In this document: positions 47,470-56,267 of the stretch, piece by piece
How positions within the stretch are numbered: position 1 is the first letter of the stretch
How the letters are laid out: the number at the start of each line of letters is the position of its first letter
Assembly: GCA_963784895.1 (NCBI GenBank)
Contig: CAWATM010000016.1
Span: 1-64,000, forward strand
DNA from: Gaiellasilicea sp963784895
Lineage (GTDB): Bacteria; Actinomycetota; Thermoleophilia; Gaiellales; Gaiellaceae
Length of the DNA stretch: 64,000 bases
Direction: 5' to 3'
The notes under the pieces: model-generated
The model's input: only the letters and a program-made list of their open reading frames with translations
Told to the model about the DNA's origin: nothing
Database searches by the model: none
Made by a program: the position numbers and the translations under genes

Positions 47470-48211
47470 CAAGTGGTCGACGATCAAGCACAAGAAGGGC
47501 GCCGCCGACGCGAAGCGCGGCAAGCTCTTCACCAAGCTCTCGAAGGCGATCATCGTCGCCGCCAAGGAGGGCGGCCCCGACCCGGCCGCGAACCTCTCGC
47601 TCCAGAACGCGATCGAGAAGGCGAAGTCGTACTCGATGCCGAAGGACACGATCGAGCGTGCGATCGCCCGCGGTGCGGGCACGGACGCCGACGCGGCCGC
47701 GTACGAGACGATCGTCTACGAGGGGTACGGCCCCGACGGGGTCGCCGTGCTCGTCGAGGCGCTGACCGACAACCGCAACCGCACCGCCTCCGACGTTCGG
47801 CACACCTTCGCCAAGCACGGCGGCAACCTCGGTACGACCGGCGCGGTCGCCTGGCTGTTCGAGCGGCGCGGCGTCGTCCTGGTCGAAGCGGACGGGGCGG
47901 ACGAGGACGAGCTGACGCTGGCGGCCGCCGAGGGTGGGGCCGACGACGTCGAGCGTGACGGGGACGTCTTCCAGGTCTTCTCGGCTCCGGAGGCTCTCAC
48001 CGCCGTCCGCGAGGCGATCGAGACCGCCGGGATCGAGGTGCAGTCTGCAGCGCTCGCGATGATCCCGAAGACGACCGTCGAGGTGGCGGCGGAGGCGTCG
48101 GCGAAGAAGCTGATCCGCCTGATCGAGGCGCTCGAGGACAACGACGACGTCCAGGAGGTGTCCGCGAACTTCGACATCCCCGAGCAGGTTCTGGAGGCCG
48201 TGGCCTCGTAG
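47456..48211 (+). CDS. yebC: YebC/PmpR family transcriptional regulator
   Basis: A 251-residue YebC-family protein. The N-terminus SGHSKWSTIKHKKGAADAKRGKLFTKLSKAI is the family signature, followed by GTDADAAAYETIVYEGYGPDGVAVLVEALTDNRNRT and the acidic C-terminal domain. YebC proteins act as DNA-binding regulators in some species; recent work on other members also ties them to translation of difficult sequences. GTG start with AGGAG about 5 nt upstream. Position ahead of ruvCAB is the common arrangement. Confidence 0.95.
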   Translation: MSGHSKWSTIKHKKGAADAKRGKLFTKLSKAIIVAAKEGGPDPAANLSLQNAIEKAKSYSMPKDTIERAIARGAGTDADAAAYETIVYEGYGPDGVAVLVEALTDNRNRTASDVRHTFAKHGGNLGTTGAVAWLFERRGVVLVEADGADEDELTLAAAEGGADDVERDGDVFQVFSAPEALTAVREAIETAGIEVQSAALAMIPKTTVEVAAEASAKKLIRLIEALEDNDDVQEVSANFDIPEQVLEAVAS

Positions 48212-48232
48212 AGGAACGTCCGGTGCGCTGCC

Positions 48233-48238
48233 TAACCT
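48233..48238 (+). promoter_or_regulatory. -10 hexamer TAACCT, leaderless type, for ruvC
   Basis: TAACCT ends 6 nt before GTG 48245; no Shine-Dalgarno sequence. Confidence 0.45.
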
Positions 48239-48244
48239 TTCCTC

Positions 48245-48733
48245 GTGAAGGTTCTCGGCATCGATCCAGGGACGGCTGCTTGCGGGTACGGGATCGTCCA
48301 AGAAAACGGAGGCCGGATCAGGGCACTCGACCACGGGTGGTGGCAAACGCCCGCGGCGGACCGCCTGGAGCTGCGCCTCAAGACGATCTTCGACCGGGTG
48401 CAGGAGCTCGTTGCGGAGCACGAGCCCTCCGCCGTCGCAGTGGAAGAGTCGTTCGTCGGAGCAGATGCCCGCATCGCGCTCTCCGTCGGGCAGGCGCGCG
48501 GGGCGGTGCTCGTCGCCGCCGCAACGGCCGGCGTCGAGTGCGTTGAGTATCCGCCGGCCCGCGTCAAGCAGGCGGTCTGCGGCTACGGCCGCGCCGAGAA
48601 GGCCCAGGTGCAGCGAATGGTCCGGGCGATCCTCGCGATGGAGTCGAACCCCACCCCGAGCCACGCCGCCGACGCGCTCGCGGTCGCGATCTGCCACGCC
48701 CTCGCGCCGCCACTGATGCGGATCGCAGGGTGA
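48245..48733 (+). CDS. ruvC: crossover junction endodeoxyribonuclease RuvC
   Basis: A 162-residue Holliday-junction resolvase, acting as a dimer with RuvAB. D7 in LGIDPGTAACGYG, E67 in VAVEESF, and D143 in HAADALAVAICHA complete the acidic active site. GQARGAVLVAAATAGVECVEYPPARVKQAVCGYGRAEK is the DNA-binding block. GTG start directly after a leaderless-type box. Confidence 0.96.
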   Translation: MKVLGIDPGTAACGYGIVQENGGRIRALDHGWWQTPAADRLELRLKTIFDRVQELVAEHEPSAVAVEESFVGADARIALSVGQARGAVLVAAATAGVECVEYPPARVKQAVCGYGRAEKAQVQRMVRAILAMESNPTPSHAADALAVAICHALAPPLMRIAG

Positions 48734-48743
48734 GGAGAACAGC

Positions 48744-49316
48744 ATGATCAGCCGGCTGCGGGGGCAGCTCGTCGGCAGGACGCCGGACGGCTTCGTCCTC
48801 GATGTCAACGGCGTCGGCTACCTGCTGGCCGCCACTCCCGGGGCGGTGCGGGCGGCCGAGGGCGGGGGCGAAGCCGTCGTCGAGACGTATCTGCACGTGC
48901 GCGAGGACGCGCTCCAGCTCTATGGCTTTGCCGACGCGGCCGAGCGCCAGCTCTTCCTGCACCTGCTGACCGTGGCCGGGATCGGGCCGAAGGTCGCGCT
49001 CGCGATCGTCTCCGGCGCGCCGGCCGCGGACCTGCGCCGCGCGATCGTCCTCCAGGACGCGGCGCGCTTCCAGGCGGTTCCCGGGGTCGGCAAGAAGACC
49101 GCCGAGCGGATCGTGCTCGAGCTGAAGGAGAAGCTCGGCGCCGAGGAGCCCGTCCCGATCTCGACGGCGACCGGCACCTCCGTGCACCTGACCGCGCGCG
49201 ACGCGCTCGTCGAGCTCGGCTACTCCGTGCTCGAGGCCGAGCAGGCGCTCGGGTCGGTCGATCCCGATCTGCCGGCGGAGGAGCGCGTGCGGCTGGCGCT
49301 GAGGCAGGCGGCATGA
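48744..49316 (+). CDS. ruvA: Holliday junction branch migration protein RuvA
   Basis: A 190-residue RuvA. N-terminal OB fold (MISRLRGQLVGRTPDGFVLDVNGVGYLLAATP), the paired helix-hairpin-helix region (LLTVAGIGPKVALAIVSG and FQAVPGVGKKTAERIVLELKEKL), a flexible linker, and domain III (ARDALVELGYSVLEAEQAL) that binds RuvB. GAGGAGAA precedes the ATG; the stop overlaps ruvB (ATGA). Confidence 0.96.
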   Translation: MISRLRGQLVGRTPDGFVLDVNGVGYLLAATPGAVRAAEGGGEAVVETYLHVREDALQLYGFADAAERQLFLHLLTVAGIGPKVALAIVSGAPAADLRRAIVLQDAARFQAVPGVGKKTAERIVLELKEKLGAEEPVPISTATGTSVHLTARDALVELGYSVLEAEQALGSVDPDLPAEERVRLALRQAA

Positions 49317-50324
49317 GCGCTGTGGCCGCTGAGGTCCTCGGCCCCGAGGAGGAGGAGCTCGAGCGCTCGCTCCGGCCGCGCAAGCTCGACGAGTTCGTCG
49401 GCCAGGAGGGCGTCAAGGAGCAGCTCGCGATCGCGCTCGCGGCCGCGAAGGCGCGCGACGAGGCACTCGATCACGTGCTGCTCGTCGGCCCGCCGGGGCT
49501 CGGCAAGACGACGCTCGCGCAGATCATCCGCGAGGAGCTCGGCGTCGGCATCCGGACCGTGGCGGGACCGGCGCTCGAGAAGAAGGGCGACATGGCCGCG
49601 ATCCTCACGAGCCTCGAGCTGAAGGACGTCCTCTTCGTCGACGAGATCCACCGGATCAACCGCTCGATCGAGGAGATCCTCTATCCGGCGCTCGAGGACT
49701 TCCGGCTCGACATCATCGTCGGCCAGGGGCCCGCGGCGCGGACGCTGACCCTCGACCTGCCGCAGTTCACGCTCGTCGGCGCGACGACGCGGACCGGATT
49801 GCTGACGACGCCACTGCGTGACCGCTTCGGGATGACGTTCCGGCTCGGCTACTACGACGCGGCCCAGCTGAGCACGATCGTACGCCGCTCGGCCGGGATC
49901 CTCGGCGTCGAGATCGCGCGAGGAGGCTTGCGCCGAGATCGCGAGCCGCTCGCGCGGGACGCCCCGGATCGCCAACCGGATCCTCCGGCGCGTCCGCGAC
50001 GTCGCCGAGGTGCGCCACCAGGGTGCCGTCACGAACGCCGTCGCACGCGAGGCGCTCGACCTGATGGAGATCGACGAGGAGGGGCTCGAAGGTACCGACC
50101 GCGAGTTGCTGCACGCGATCGCGTTCAAGTTCGACGGCGGTCCGGTCGGGCTCTCGACGCTCGCCGTCACGCTCGGCGAGGAGCCCGACACGATCGAGGA
50201 CGTCTATGAGCCGTTCCTGCTCCAGCTCGGCTTCCTCCAGCGGACCCCGCGCGGCCGTGTGATCACGAAGCTCGGCCGCGCCCACATCGGTGCGCCGCCG
50301 GCCCCGGAGCCGCGCTTGTTCTAG
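49313..50324 (+). pseudogene. ruvB: Holliday junction helicase RuvB, single-base frameshift
   Basis: About 336 residues in two frames. Frame 1 holds the AAA+ core: RPRKLDEFVGQEGVKEQL, Walker A GPPGLGKTTLA, Walker B LFVDEIHRINR, and GATTRTGLLTTPLRDRFG with the arginine finger. After GVEIAR at about 49921 the protein goes on in the +1 frame: EACAEIASRSRGTPRIANRILRRVRDVAEV, then the winged helix up to TKLGRAHIGAPP. The sequence GCGCGAGGAGGCTTGC has one base too many (a G at about 49922) for the frame to hold. All RuvB blocks are otherwise intact. Confidence 0.9.
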
Positions 50325-50327
50325 ATT
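50322..50327 (+). promoter_or_regulatory. -10 hexamer TAGATT, leaderless type, for the HelD gene
   Basis: TAGATT shares its TAG with the ruvB stop codon and ends 7 nt before GTG 50335. Confidence 0.45.
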
Positions 50328-50334
50328 CGGAGAC

Positions 50335-52284
50335 GTGAGCCATCCAGACCTGAGGGCGGAGCAGGCTTACGTCGACCACGCCTACGCCTGTCTCGAGCGG
50401 ATGCGCGAGATCGTGCTGCGCGCCGCGGACGCGGCCGACGGCGAGGTCGCGCAGGCGGCGCTGGACGCGTGGGCGGCGAAGCGGCTCGCCACCTTCGAGG
50501 ACGCCGAGCGCGGCCTCCTGTTCGGCCGGCTCGACTTCGAGGCGGTCGAGCGCGCCCTCTACATCGGCCGGCGCTGGGTGCACGACGACGAGGGTGAGCA
50601 GATCGTCGTCAACTGGCAGGCGCCCGCGGCGCGGCCGTTCTACACCGCGACCCCGCAGGATCCGCAGCGTGTCACGCTACGCCGACGCTTTCGCGCGCAG
50701 GGGCGCAGGCTGATCGACATCGCCGACGAGGCGCTCGACGGCTCGACCGTGGACGGCGCCAGCGTCGGCGACTTCCTGCTCGAGGAGCTCGAGCGGAGCC
50801 GCGACACTCACATGCGCGACATCGTCGCCACGATCCAGGCAGATCAGTACCGCTTGATCACCCGCGCGCCTGAGCGGCCACTCGTGATCCAGGGCGGGCC
50901 CGGCACCGGCAAGACGGCCGTCGGCCTCCACCGCGCGTCGTGGCTGATCTACACCGAGCGGGAGAAGAACGCGCGGAGCCGAGTCCTCGTCGTCGGCCCG
51001 AACCGCACCTTCATGGAGTACGTCTCCCACGTTCTGCCCGCGCTCGGGGAGGGGAGCGTCGAGCAGCTCGCCGTCTCCGAGCTCGTCGGCGGCGTCGAGC
51101 CGACGGTGCGCGACACGCTGGGGGTCGCGCGGCTGAAGGCGGACACGCGGCTGGCGCAGGTGATCGCACGCGGGGCCGAGCTGCGGCTGGCCGCCGAGCC
51201 GGAGGAGTTGATCCTGAAGCTGGAGGGTGAGTACATCCGCGTGCGGGTGCGCGAACAGGAGCGGCTGCTCGAAGAAGTGCGCCTGCAGCATGGCACGAGC
51301 GCCGCTGCACGTGAGCGCTTCCGGATGGGGATCGTCCGCAGCTTCTACGGTGAGTACGGCCGGATCCTCCGTGGCGGTGCGGTTCGCGACGGCGAGCAGG
51401 TCGAGAAGGCGCTGAAGGCGAACGGCTACCTGAACCGTGTGCTCGAGCGCGCCTGGCCGGCAGTGACGCCCGAGAAGCTCGTCCGGTCGCTCTTCACGAC
51501 ACCTGCGTTTCTCGCCGAGGCTGCCGACGGGACTCTCGACGACGACGAGCAGAGGCTGCTCCGCCGCCGCAGTGCGGGTTGGAGCGAGTGGGACGTCCCC
51601 TTGCTCGACGAGGCGCATGCGCTCGTCGGCGAGCCCGCGCGCACGTACGACCACGTGATCGTCGACGAGGCGCAGGATCTCTCGCCGATGCAGCTGCGGA
51701 TGATCGCCCGCCGTGCTCGCGACGGTGCGCTGACGATCCTCGGCGACGTCGCCCAGGGAACCGGACCGGTCACGTACGCGAGCTGGGGCGACGTCCTTCC
51801 TCACCTGCCGCAGGGAGATGACGCCGAGGTCGAGGAGCTCCGCCACGCCTATCGCGTCCCGCGCGAGATCATGGATGTCGCACTGCCGCTCCTCGACACG
51901 ATCGCGCCGGAGATCGAGCGCCCACTCGCGTACCGGGCCGGCGGCGACGCCCCGCTGTTCCGGCAGGTCGACGAAGGCGCGCTTCTTCGCGAGGCGTACC
52001 GCGAGGCGGGCCGGCTCGCGACAGAGGACGGGCTCGTCGCGCTGATCGTCCCCGAGGAGCTCGTCGAGCCGGCGCTCGCGCACGAGAACGCGTTCGACGG
52101 GATCCCGCTCCTCACCCCCCGCGACGCGAAAGGGCTCGAGTTCGACCATGTGATCGTCGTCGAGCCGGCTCTCATCGCCGCACACGAGCAAGGACTGCGC
52201 GAGCTCTACGTCGCGCTGACTCGGCCGACGACAACGCTCGTCGTCCTGCACGCCCGTCCCTTGCCGTCCGAGCTTCAGCTCTAG
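50335..52284 (+). CDS. helD: HelD-like UvrD/Rep-type helicase (RNA polymerase recycling factor)
   Basis: A 649-residue superfamily 1 ATPase. The N-terminal helical arm and the segment YIGRRWVHDDEGEQIVVNWQAPAARPFY are hallmarks of HelD rather than UvrD. Walker A GGPGTGKTAVGLHRASWLIY near 195, Walker B VIVDEAQDLSPMQLRM near 445, and GLEFDHVIVVEP, LYVALTRPTTTLVVLH at the C-terminus. HelD removes stalled RNA polymerase from DNA and in actinobacteria of class II can be linked with rifampicin tolerance. GTG start with a leaderless-type box. Confidence 0.88.
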   Translation: MSHPDLRAEQAYVDHAYACLERMREIVLRAADAADGEVAQAALDAWAAKRLATFEDAERGLLFGRLDFEAVERALYIGRRWVHDDEGEQIVVNWQAPAARPFYTATPQDPQRVTLRRRFRAQGRRLIDIADEALDGSTVDGASVGDFLLEELERSRDTHMRDIVATIQADQYRLITRAPERPLVIQGGPGTGKTAVGLHRASWLIYTEREKNARSRVLVVGPNRTFMEYVSHVLPALGEGSVEQLAVSELVGGVEPTVRDTLGVARLKADTRLAQVIARGAELRLAAEPEELILKLEGEYIRVRVREQERLLEEVRLQHGTSAAARERFRMGIVRSFYGEYGRILRGGAVRDGEQVEKALKANGYLNRVLERAWPAVTPEKLVRSLFTTPAFLAEAADGTLDDDEQRLLRRRSAGWSEWDVPLLDEAHALVGEPARTYDHVIVDEAQDLSPMQLRMIARRARDGALTILGDVAQGTGPVTYASWGDVLPHLPQGDDAEVEELRHAYRVPREIMDVALPLLDTIAPEIERPLAYRAGGDAPLFRQVDEGALLREAYREAGRLATEDGLVALIVPEELVEPALAHENAFDGIPLLTPRDAKGLEFDHVIVVEPALIAAHEQGLRELYVALTRPTTTLVVLHARPLPSELQL

Positions 52285-52287
52285 AGT
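52282..52287 (+). promoter_or_regulatory. -10 hexamer TAGAGT, leaderless type
   Basis: TAGAGT, whose TAG is the helD stop, ends 7 nt before GTG 52295. Confidence 0.45.
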
Positions 52288-52294
52288 CCACCTC

Positions 52295-52609
52295 GTGCCG
52301 GAGCTCTGGACACCTGGGATGGCGGGGCCGCTCGAGGATCTCGTCGCACGGATCCACCGCCGGATCGAGGCCTTCGCGTCCGAGCACGGGCTGGAGCGAG
52401 CGATGGTCGAGGTGGAGCTCGCGGACGGCGCGCTGCTTCGGCTGGCGAAGCTGTCGCCGGAGCCCGGCTACGGGTTCCTGACGCTCGTCCCGCACGCCGA
52501 CGAGGGCGACCCGCTGGAACTGATCGTCCCGATCGGGTCGATCCGCCAGCTCACGCTGAGTCGGGCAGAGCCCGCCAGCCCGATCGGATTCTCGCTCCCC
52601 AGCGAATGA
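52295..52609 (+). CDS. hypothetical protein
   Basis: 104 residues, soluble. A helix (PLEDLVARIHRRIEAFASEHG) is followed by a beta-rich part (AMVEVELADGALLRLAKLSPEPGYGFLTLVPH ... ELIVPIGSIRQLTL). No family is recognised. GTG start with a leaderless-type box that reuses the helD stop. The 3' end overlaps the convergent membrane protein gene by 59 bp. Confidence 0.65.
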   Translation: MPELWTPGMAGPLEDLVARIHRRIEAFASEHGLERAMVEVELADGALLRLAKLSPEPGYGFLTLVPHADEGDPLELIVPIGSIRQLTLSRAEPASPIGFSLPSE

Positions 52610-53252
52610 GCGCCGGCGCGAGCGCGAGCGCGACGATGTCGAACCAGACGTAGCCGGAGGCGACACCGCTCGGCGGGTTGCCCTGCGGGACGCCGGTGCC
52701 AGGGATCGTGACCGCCCACTCCCAGGTGCCGATCGCCGTCCCGTACAGCTCGAGCCAGGCGACGACGAGGAAGACGCCGGCGTAGATCTCGGGTGCGCGG
52801 CCGCGGAGCAGGTAGACGGCGAGCAGCGCCGCCCCGATCGCACCGCCGACATCCGCGCGAGGCAGGACGGTCACGCCCGCGATCCCCCACGCGATCACGC
52901 CGATGAGCGCGACGCGAACGAGCCAGCCGTGTAACAACCTGTTCCTTGCGGCGGCGGCGAGCGACACGCCCGCGAGATAGACGAGGCCGTGGCAGGGCGG
53001 CACGAACGAGGGCAGGTTCTCGAGCCGGTAGGTGTAGACGCCCCAGATGATCGAGCCGACGATCTCCGCACACGTCGCGACCACGACGACGACGAGCACC
53101 TGCGTGCGGAGAAGGGGCGTGACGCCGCGGAGTGCCAGTGCCAGCGCGATCCAGGCTGCGAGGCCGAGCCCGAGCTGCGCGCGGGCGTCGACCTGCGTGT
53201 CGACGGCGAGCAGGAGGCCGATGAAGCCGATCAGCGCGAGATTGCGCGTCAA
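52551..53252 (-). CDS. integral membrane protein of unknown function
   Basis: About 233 residues with seven or eight helices. The part between helices (GSIIWGVYTYRLENLPSFVPPCHGLVYLAG) has conserved-looking polar residues, and the C-terminal loop (TWEWAVTIPGTGVPQGNPPSGVASGYVWFD) resembles carotenoid-synthesis or DUF-type membrane enzymes. I cannot name the family. TTG at 53252 is chosen as start because it overlaps the stop of the preceding gene (TTGA) and begins just before helix 1; a longer upstream reading would overlap that gene out of frame. Confidence 0.7.
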   Translation of the reverse strand: MTRNLALIGFIGLLLAVDTQVDARAQLGLGLAAWIALALALRGVTPLLRTQVLVVVVVATCAEIVGSIIWGVYTYRLENLPSFVPPCHGLVYLAGVSLAAAARNRLLHGWLVRVALIGVIAWGIAGVTVLPRADVGGAIGAALLAVYLLRGRAPEIYAGVFLVVAWLELYGTAIGTWEWAVTIPGTGVPQGNPPSGVASGYVWFDIVALALAPALIRWGARIRSGWRALPDSA

Positions 53253-53704
53253 CGCCGGAACTGGAGCTCGTGCCACGACGGCACCGGAGCGAGCTCGAGC
53301 AGCGCGCGGCCGCCGCGCGGCTCCGCGTAGCCGAAGTCGCCGCTGTCCTCGTCCCACGCCACCTCGAGCAGTCCCTCCTTGACGCGGTGGTCGAGCCAGG
53401 CGCCGCGGAAGACGAGCTTGCGCAGCCAGTAGACGAGCGACTCGCCCTCGAGCAGGCCGACGCGCTCCCAGTGGCGGACGAGGTAGCGCCCGAGCTGGCT
53501 GCGCGGGTCGGCGATGCGCCCGTCGGCCGCGAGCTCGACGAGGTCGGCGGTCTCTTCTTCGTCGAGGTCGTTCGAGCTGATCAGCCCGAGCCGGACGGCC
53601 GCCGCGGTGATCCGCTCCTCGAAGTCCTCGGCGTTGAAGCCGAAGCGGTAGCCGAGGAACTCGACCACGTACTCGTCACCGGACGCGTAGTTCGGCTCTC
53701 CCAT
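53249..53704 (-). CDS. hypothetical protein
   Basis: 151 residues, soluble and acidic (about pI 4.5 by eye). EYVVEFLGYRFGFNAEDFEERITAAAVRLGLISSNDLDEEETADLVELAADG and LVYWLRKLVFRGAWLDHRVKEGLLEVAWDED are the most distinctive parts. No family is recognised. ATG 53704 is chosen because it begins after the symmetric promoter. It is coupled to the membrane protein gene through a TTGA overlap. Confidence 0.65.
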   Translation of the reverse strand: MGEPNYASGDEYVVEFLGYRFGFNAEDFEERITAAAVRLGLISSNDLDEEETADLVELAADGRIADPRSQLGRYLVRHWERVGLLEGESLVYWLRKLVFRGAWLDHRVKEGLLEVAWDEDSGDFGYAEPRGGRALLELAPVPSWHELQFRR

Positions 53705-53713
53705 CTCTGGCGA

Positions 53714-53723
53714 AGGGTACCCT
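53714..53723. promoter_or_regulatory. palindromic divergent promoter AGGGTACCCT
   Basis: The 10-bp palindrome gives TACCCT on the plus strand 6 nt before GTG 53730 and TACCCT on the minus strand 9 nt before ATG 53704. Confidence 0.5.
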
Positions 53724-53729
53724 CGTGCC

Positions 53730-53936
53730 GTGGACAGACGGCTCGTGGTTCCGATGATCTTCGTCGTGCTGGCGGTGTGGCTGATCGGCACCTGGGTGAC
53801 GAAGTTCTCGCTCTCGGAGATGGCCGTCTACACCCCGGTCGCGATCCTCGCGCTCGGCGCGCTCGCCGGCGTGATCCTGCTGTGGGTGAAGATCGTCCGC
53901 GAGTCGATCCGCGGCCGCAGGCGCGTAGAGCCCTAA
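53730..53936 (+). CDS. small two-helix membrane protein
   Basis: 68 residues: MDRRLVVPMIFVVLAVWLIGTWVTKF and VYTPVAILALGALAGVILLWVKIV are two transmembrane helices, followed by a basic tail (RESIRGRRRVEP). Function unknown. Starts with GTG straight after a leaderless-type box and precedes recJ. Confidence 0.6.
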   Translation: MDRRLVVPMIFVVLAVWLIGTWVTKFSLSEMAVYTPVAILALGALAGVILLWVKIVRESIRGRRRVEP

Positions 53937-54038
53937 CTCGACACGTCTCTCTCGCACGTGGGGGGTCCTGGCCCCGACGTGTCCGCTGCGGCCGGTCGTG
54001 CGGGCGCTGTCCGACCGCGTCCGTACCGTCGTCAGCCC

Positions 54039-55901
54039 ATGCGCGACGGTTCCTGGACGATCGATCCCTGCGAGTACGCCGAGGTGAGGGTGCTCGAGGA
54101 GGCGCTCGAGCTGGGGGAGATCACGGCGTCGATCCTCGTCCGGCGCGGCTATTCGAACGTCGAGGCGGCGCGCAGGTTCGTGCGCGGGGAGATCGAGCCG
54201 CACGATCCGTTCCTGCTCGGCGACATGGCCGTGGCGGTCGAGAAGATCCGCGCCGCGATCGCCGCCGGCCGGCGGATCTGCGTCCACGGCGACTACGACG
54301 TCGACGGGATCTGCGCCACCTCGCTCGCGGTCCTGACGCTACGCGAGCTCGGTGCCGACGTCGAGTGGCACCTGCCGAGCCGCTTCGAGGAGGGCTACGG
54401 CGTCTCGGGCGACACGATCTCGCGGCTCGCCGACGAGGGCTGCGCGCTCCTCGTCACCGTCGACTGCGGCATCACCGCGGTCGAGGAGGTCGCCGCCGCC
54501 AAGGCGCGGGGGCTCGACGTGATCGTGACCGACCACCACCGGCCCGGTGCGACGCTACCCGACTGCACGATCGTCGCGACCCGTCCCTCCGACTACCCGT
54601 TCCCCGAGCTCTGCGGCACCGGCGTCGTCTGCAAGCTCGCGCAGGCGCTCGGCGTCGACGTGACGCCGTACCTCGATCTGGTCGCGCTCGCGACCATCGC
54701 CGACGTCGTACCGCTCCTGGACGAGAACCGCTCGCTCGCGATCGCCGGGCTGCGCGCGCTTGCCCGGACGCAGCGGCCGGGCCTGCAGGCGCTGATGCGG
54801 AGTGCGCAGGTCGACCCCGCCGCGGTCGACGCAGCCGCGGTCGGCTTCCGGCTCGCGCCAAGGATCAACGCCGCAGGGCGCCTCGGCCGGCCGGACGCGG
54901 CGCTGGAGCTGCTGCTCACGACCGACACCGACGAGGCCAAGCGGCTCGCCGACGAGCTCGAGACGCTGAACCGCGACCGCCAGGCCGTCGAGAACCGGAT
55001 CCTGCGCGCCGCGATCGCCGAGGTCGAGTCGTGGCCCGAGGCGAAACGACGCCGTCGCGGCTACGTGATCGCGGGCGAGGACTGGCACGAGGGCGTGATC
55101 GGGATCGTCGCCTCCCGCCTCGTCGAGCGCTTCAACCGGCCTGTCGTCCTGATCGCAGGCGGAGACGGCAACTGGAAGGGCTCGGGCCGCTCGGTGCCCG
55201 CGTTCGACCTGCACGGCGCGCTCGGCGCCTGCGCGCAGTACCTGACACGCTTCGGCGGCCACCGCGCCGCCGCCGGGCTCTCGATCGAGCCGTCCAAGCT
55301 GGAGTCGTTCGCCGCCGCGTTCGCAGCCCACGCGGACGCCTTCCTCGACGACGCCGATCTCGCCCCCGTGACTCGGGTCGACGCGATCGTGCCCGGGTCG
55401 GCGCTGACGCTCGGGCTCGCGACCGAGCTGGAGCGGCTCGCGCCTTTCGGGCTCGGCAACCCGGACGTGACGCTGCTCGTACCGGCATGCGAGGCCGTGC
55501 AGCCGGGCGTCGTCGGCGACGGCAAGCACCTCCGCTTCCGGATCCGCCAGAGCGGCCGCGACGCCGGCTCCGCGATCGCGTTCGGACTGGGGCAGCAGCT
55601 CGACCGACTCAGCCGCGGCGGGCGCCACGACATTGCCTGCCGCCTGAAGGAGAACCGCTGGAACGGCACCGTTGCGCCGCAACTCATCGTCCGCCGCCTT
55701 TTCGACACTCCGGGGGGCTACGAGGAGCTGCGCCAGCAGCTCGGCACGCTTTGGAAGGCAGGCGAGGACGCCTGGACGAGCGAGGCGCGCGAGATCTTCG
55801 GCGAGCTCGAGCTCGCCGAAGGGGCGAGGCGGCAGCTCTACGAGTCCGAGGCGTTCAGGGCGCTCCTGCTCGCCGAGCCGGCGTTCGCAGAAGCCGCCTA
55901 A
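54039..55901 (+). CDS. recJ: single-stranded-DNA-specific exonuclease RecJ
   Basis: A 620-residue 5'-3' ssDNA exonuclease of the DHH family. Motif I ICVHGDYDVDGICATS, motif III VTVDCGITAVEEV and the DHH motif VIVTDHHRPG; then DHHA1 with GRLGRPDAALELLLT and GGHRAAAGLSIEP. A C-terminal OB-like domain follows (LRFRIRQSGRDAGSAIAFG). ATG 54039 fits the family start; TACCGT lies 9 nt upstream, so the leader would be very short or absent. Confidence 0.93.
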   Translation: MRDGSWTIDPCEYAEVRVLEEALELGEITASILVRRGYSNVEAARRFVRGEIEPHDPFLLGDMAVAVEKIRAAIAAGRRICVHGDYDVDGICATSLAVLTLRELGADVEWHLPSRFEEGYGVSGDTISRLADEGCALLVTVDCGITAVEEVAAAKARGLDVIVTDHHRPGATLPDCTIVATRPSDYPFPELCGTGVVCKLAQALGVDVTPYLDLVALATIADVVPLLDENRSLAIAGLRALARTQRPGLQALMRSAQVDPAAVDAAAVGFRLAPRINAAGRLGRPDAALELLLTTDTDEAKRLADELETLNRDRQAVENRILRAAIAEVESWPEAKRRRRGYVIAGEDWHEGVIGIVASRLVERFNRPVVLIAGGDGNWKGSGRSVPAFDLHGALGACAQYLTRFGGHRAAAGLSIEPSKLESFAAAFAAHADAFLDDADLAPVTRVDAIVPGSALTLGLATELERLAPFGLGNPDVTLLVPACEAVQPGVVGDGKHLRFRIRQSGRDAGSAIAFGLGQQLDRLSRGGRHDIACRLKENRWNGTVAPQLIVRRLFDTPGGYEELRQQLGTLWKAGEDAWTSEAREIFGELELAEGARRQLYESEAFRALLLAEPAFAEAA

Positions 55902-56047
55902 GGCACTGCACCGCGCTCGCCGACCACCTCGTAAACCCTCCACATACCCCAGCGGCGCCGAGCTCGCGGTAGAGCGGCAGGCTCAGCGCGAGCGACGAGA
56001 CGACGGAGATCGAGATGGTGGAGTCGCGTCGGGCCAGGCGGGCGAGT

Positions 56048-56197
56048 CTACGCTCGTGCCGAGCCCAGCGAGACGCGGCTGCGGCGCGGAACCCGGGCGC
56101 GGCGCTCGCCTGCGGCGTCGTCCAGGGCGACGAGGAGGCGGGCGACGCGGAGGGCTTTGCGCTCGCGGCGGCGGCGTGAGAAGGGCATGGGAAGCAT
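56048..56197 (-). CDS. possible small basic protein
   Basis: A 49-residue frame, MLPMPFSRRRRERKALRVARLLVALDDAAGERRARVPRR and so on, with GGAG 6 nt before the ATG. Very Arg-rich, which is also what non-coding GC-rich DNA gives, so it may not be real. Confidence 0.25.
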   Translation of the reverse strand: MLPMPFSRRRRERKALRVARLLVALDDAAGERRARVPRRSRVSLGSARA

Positions 56198-56255
56198 GCG
56201 TTCTCCGTTCTAACGGCCACTCCTGCGGGGGAGATTCGCGCGCAGGGGGTCGGAG

Positions 56256-56261
56256 TACACT
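56256..56261 (+). promoter_or_regulatory. -10 hexamer TACACT, leaderless type, for rel
   Basis: TACACT ends 6 nt before ATG 56268; no Shine-Dalgarno sequence. Confidence 0.5.
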
Positions 56262-56267
56262 GACTTC

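Larger units (their letters stand above)
55902..56267. other. 366-bp stretch between recJ and rel
   Basis: Contains the rel -10 element at its right end and a possible 49-residue basic ORF on the minus strand (56048-56197). The rest shows no clear feature. Confidence 0.4.
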
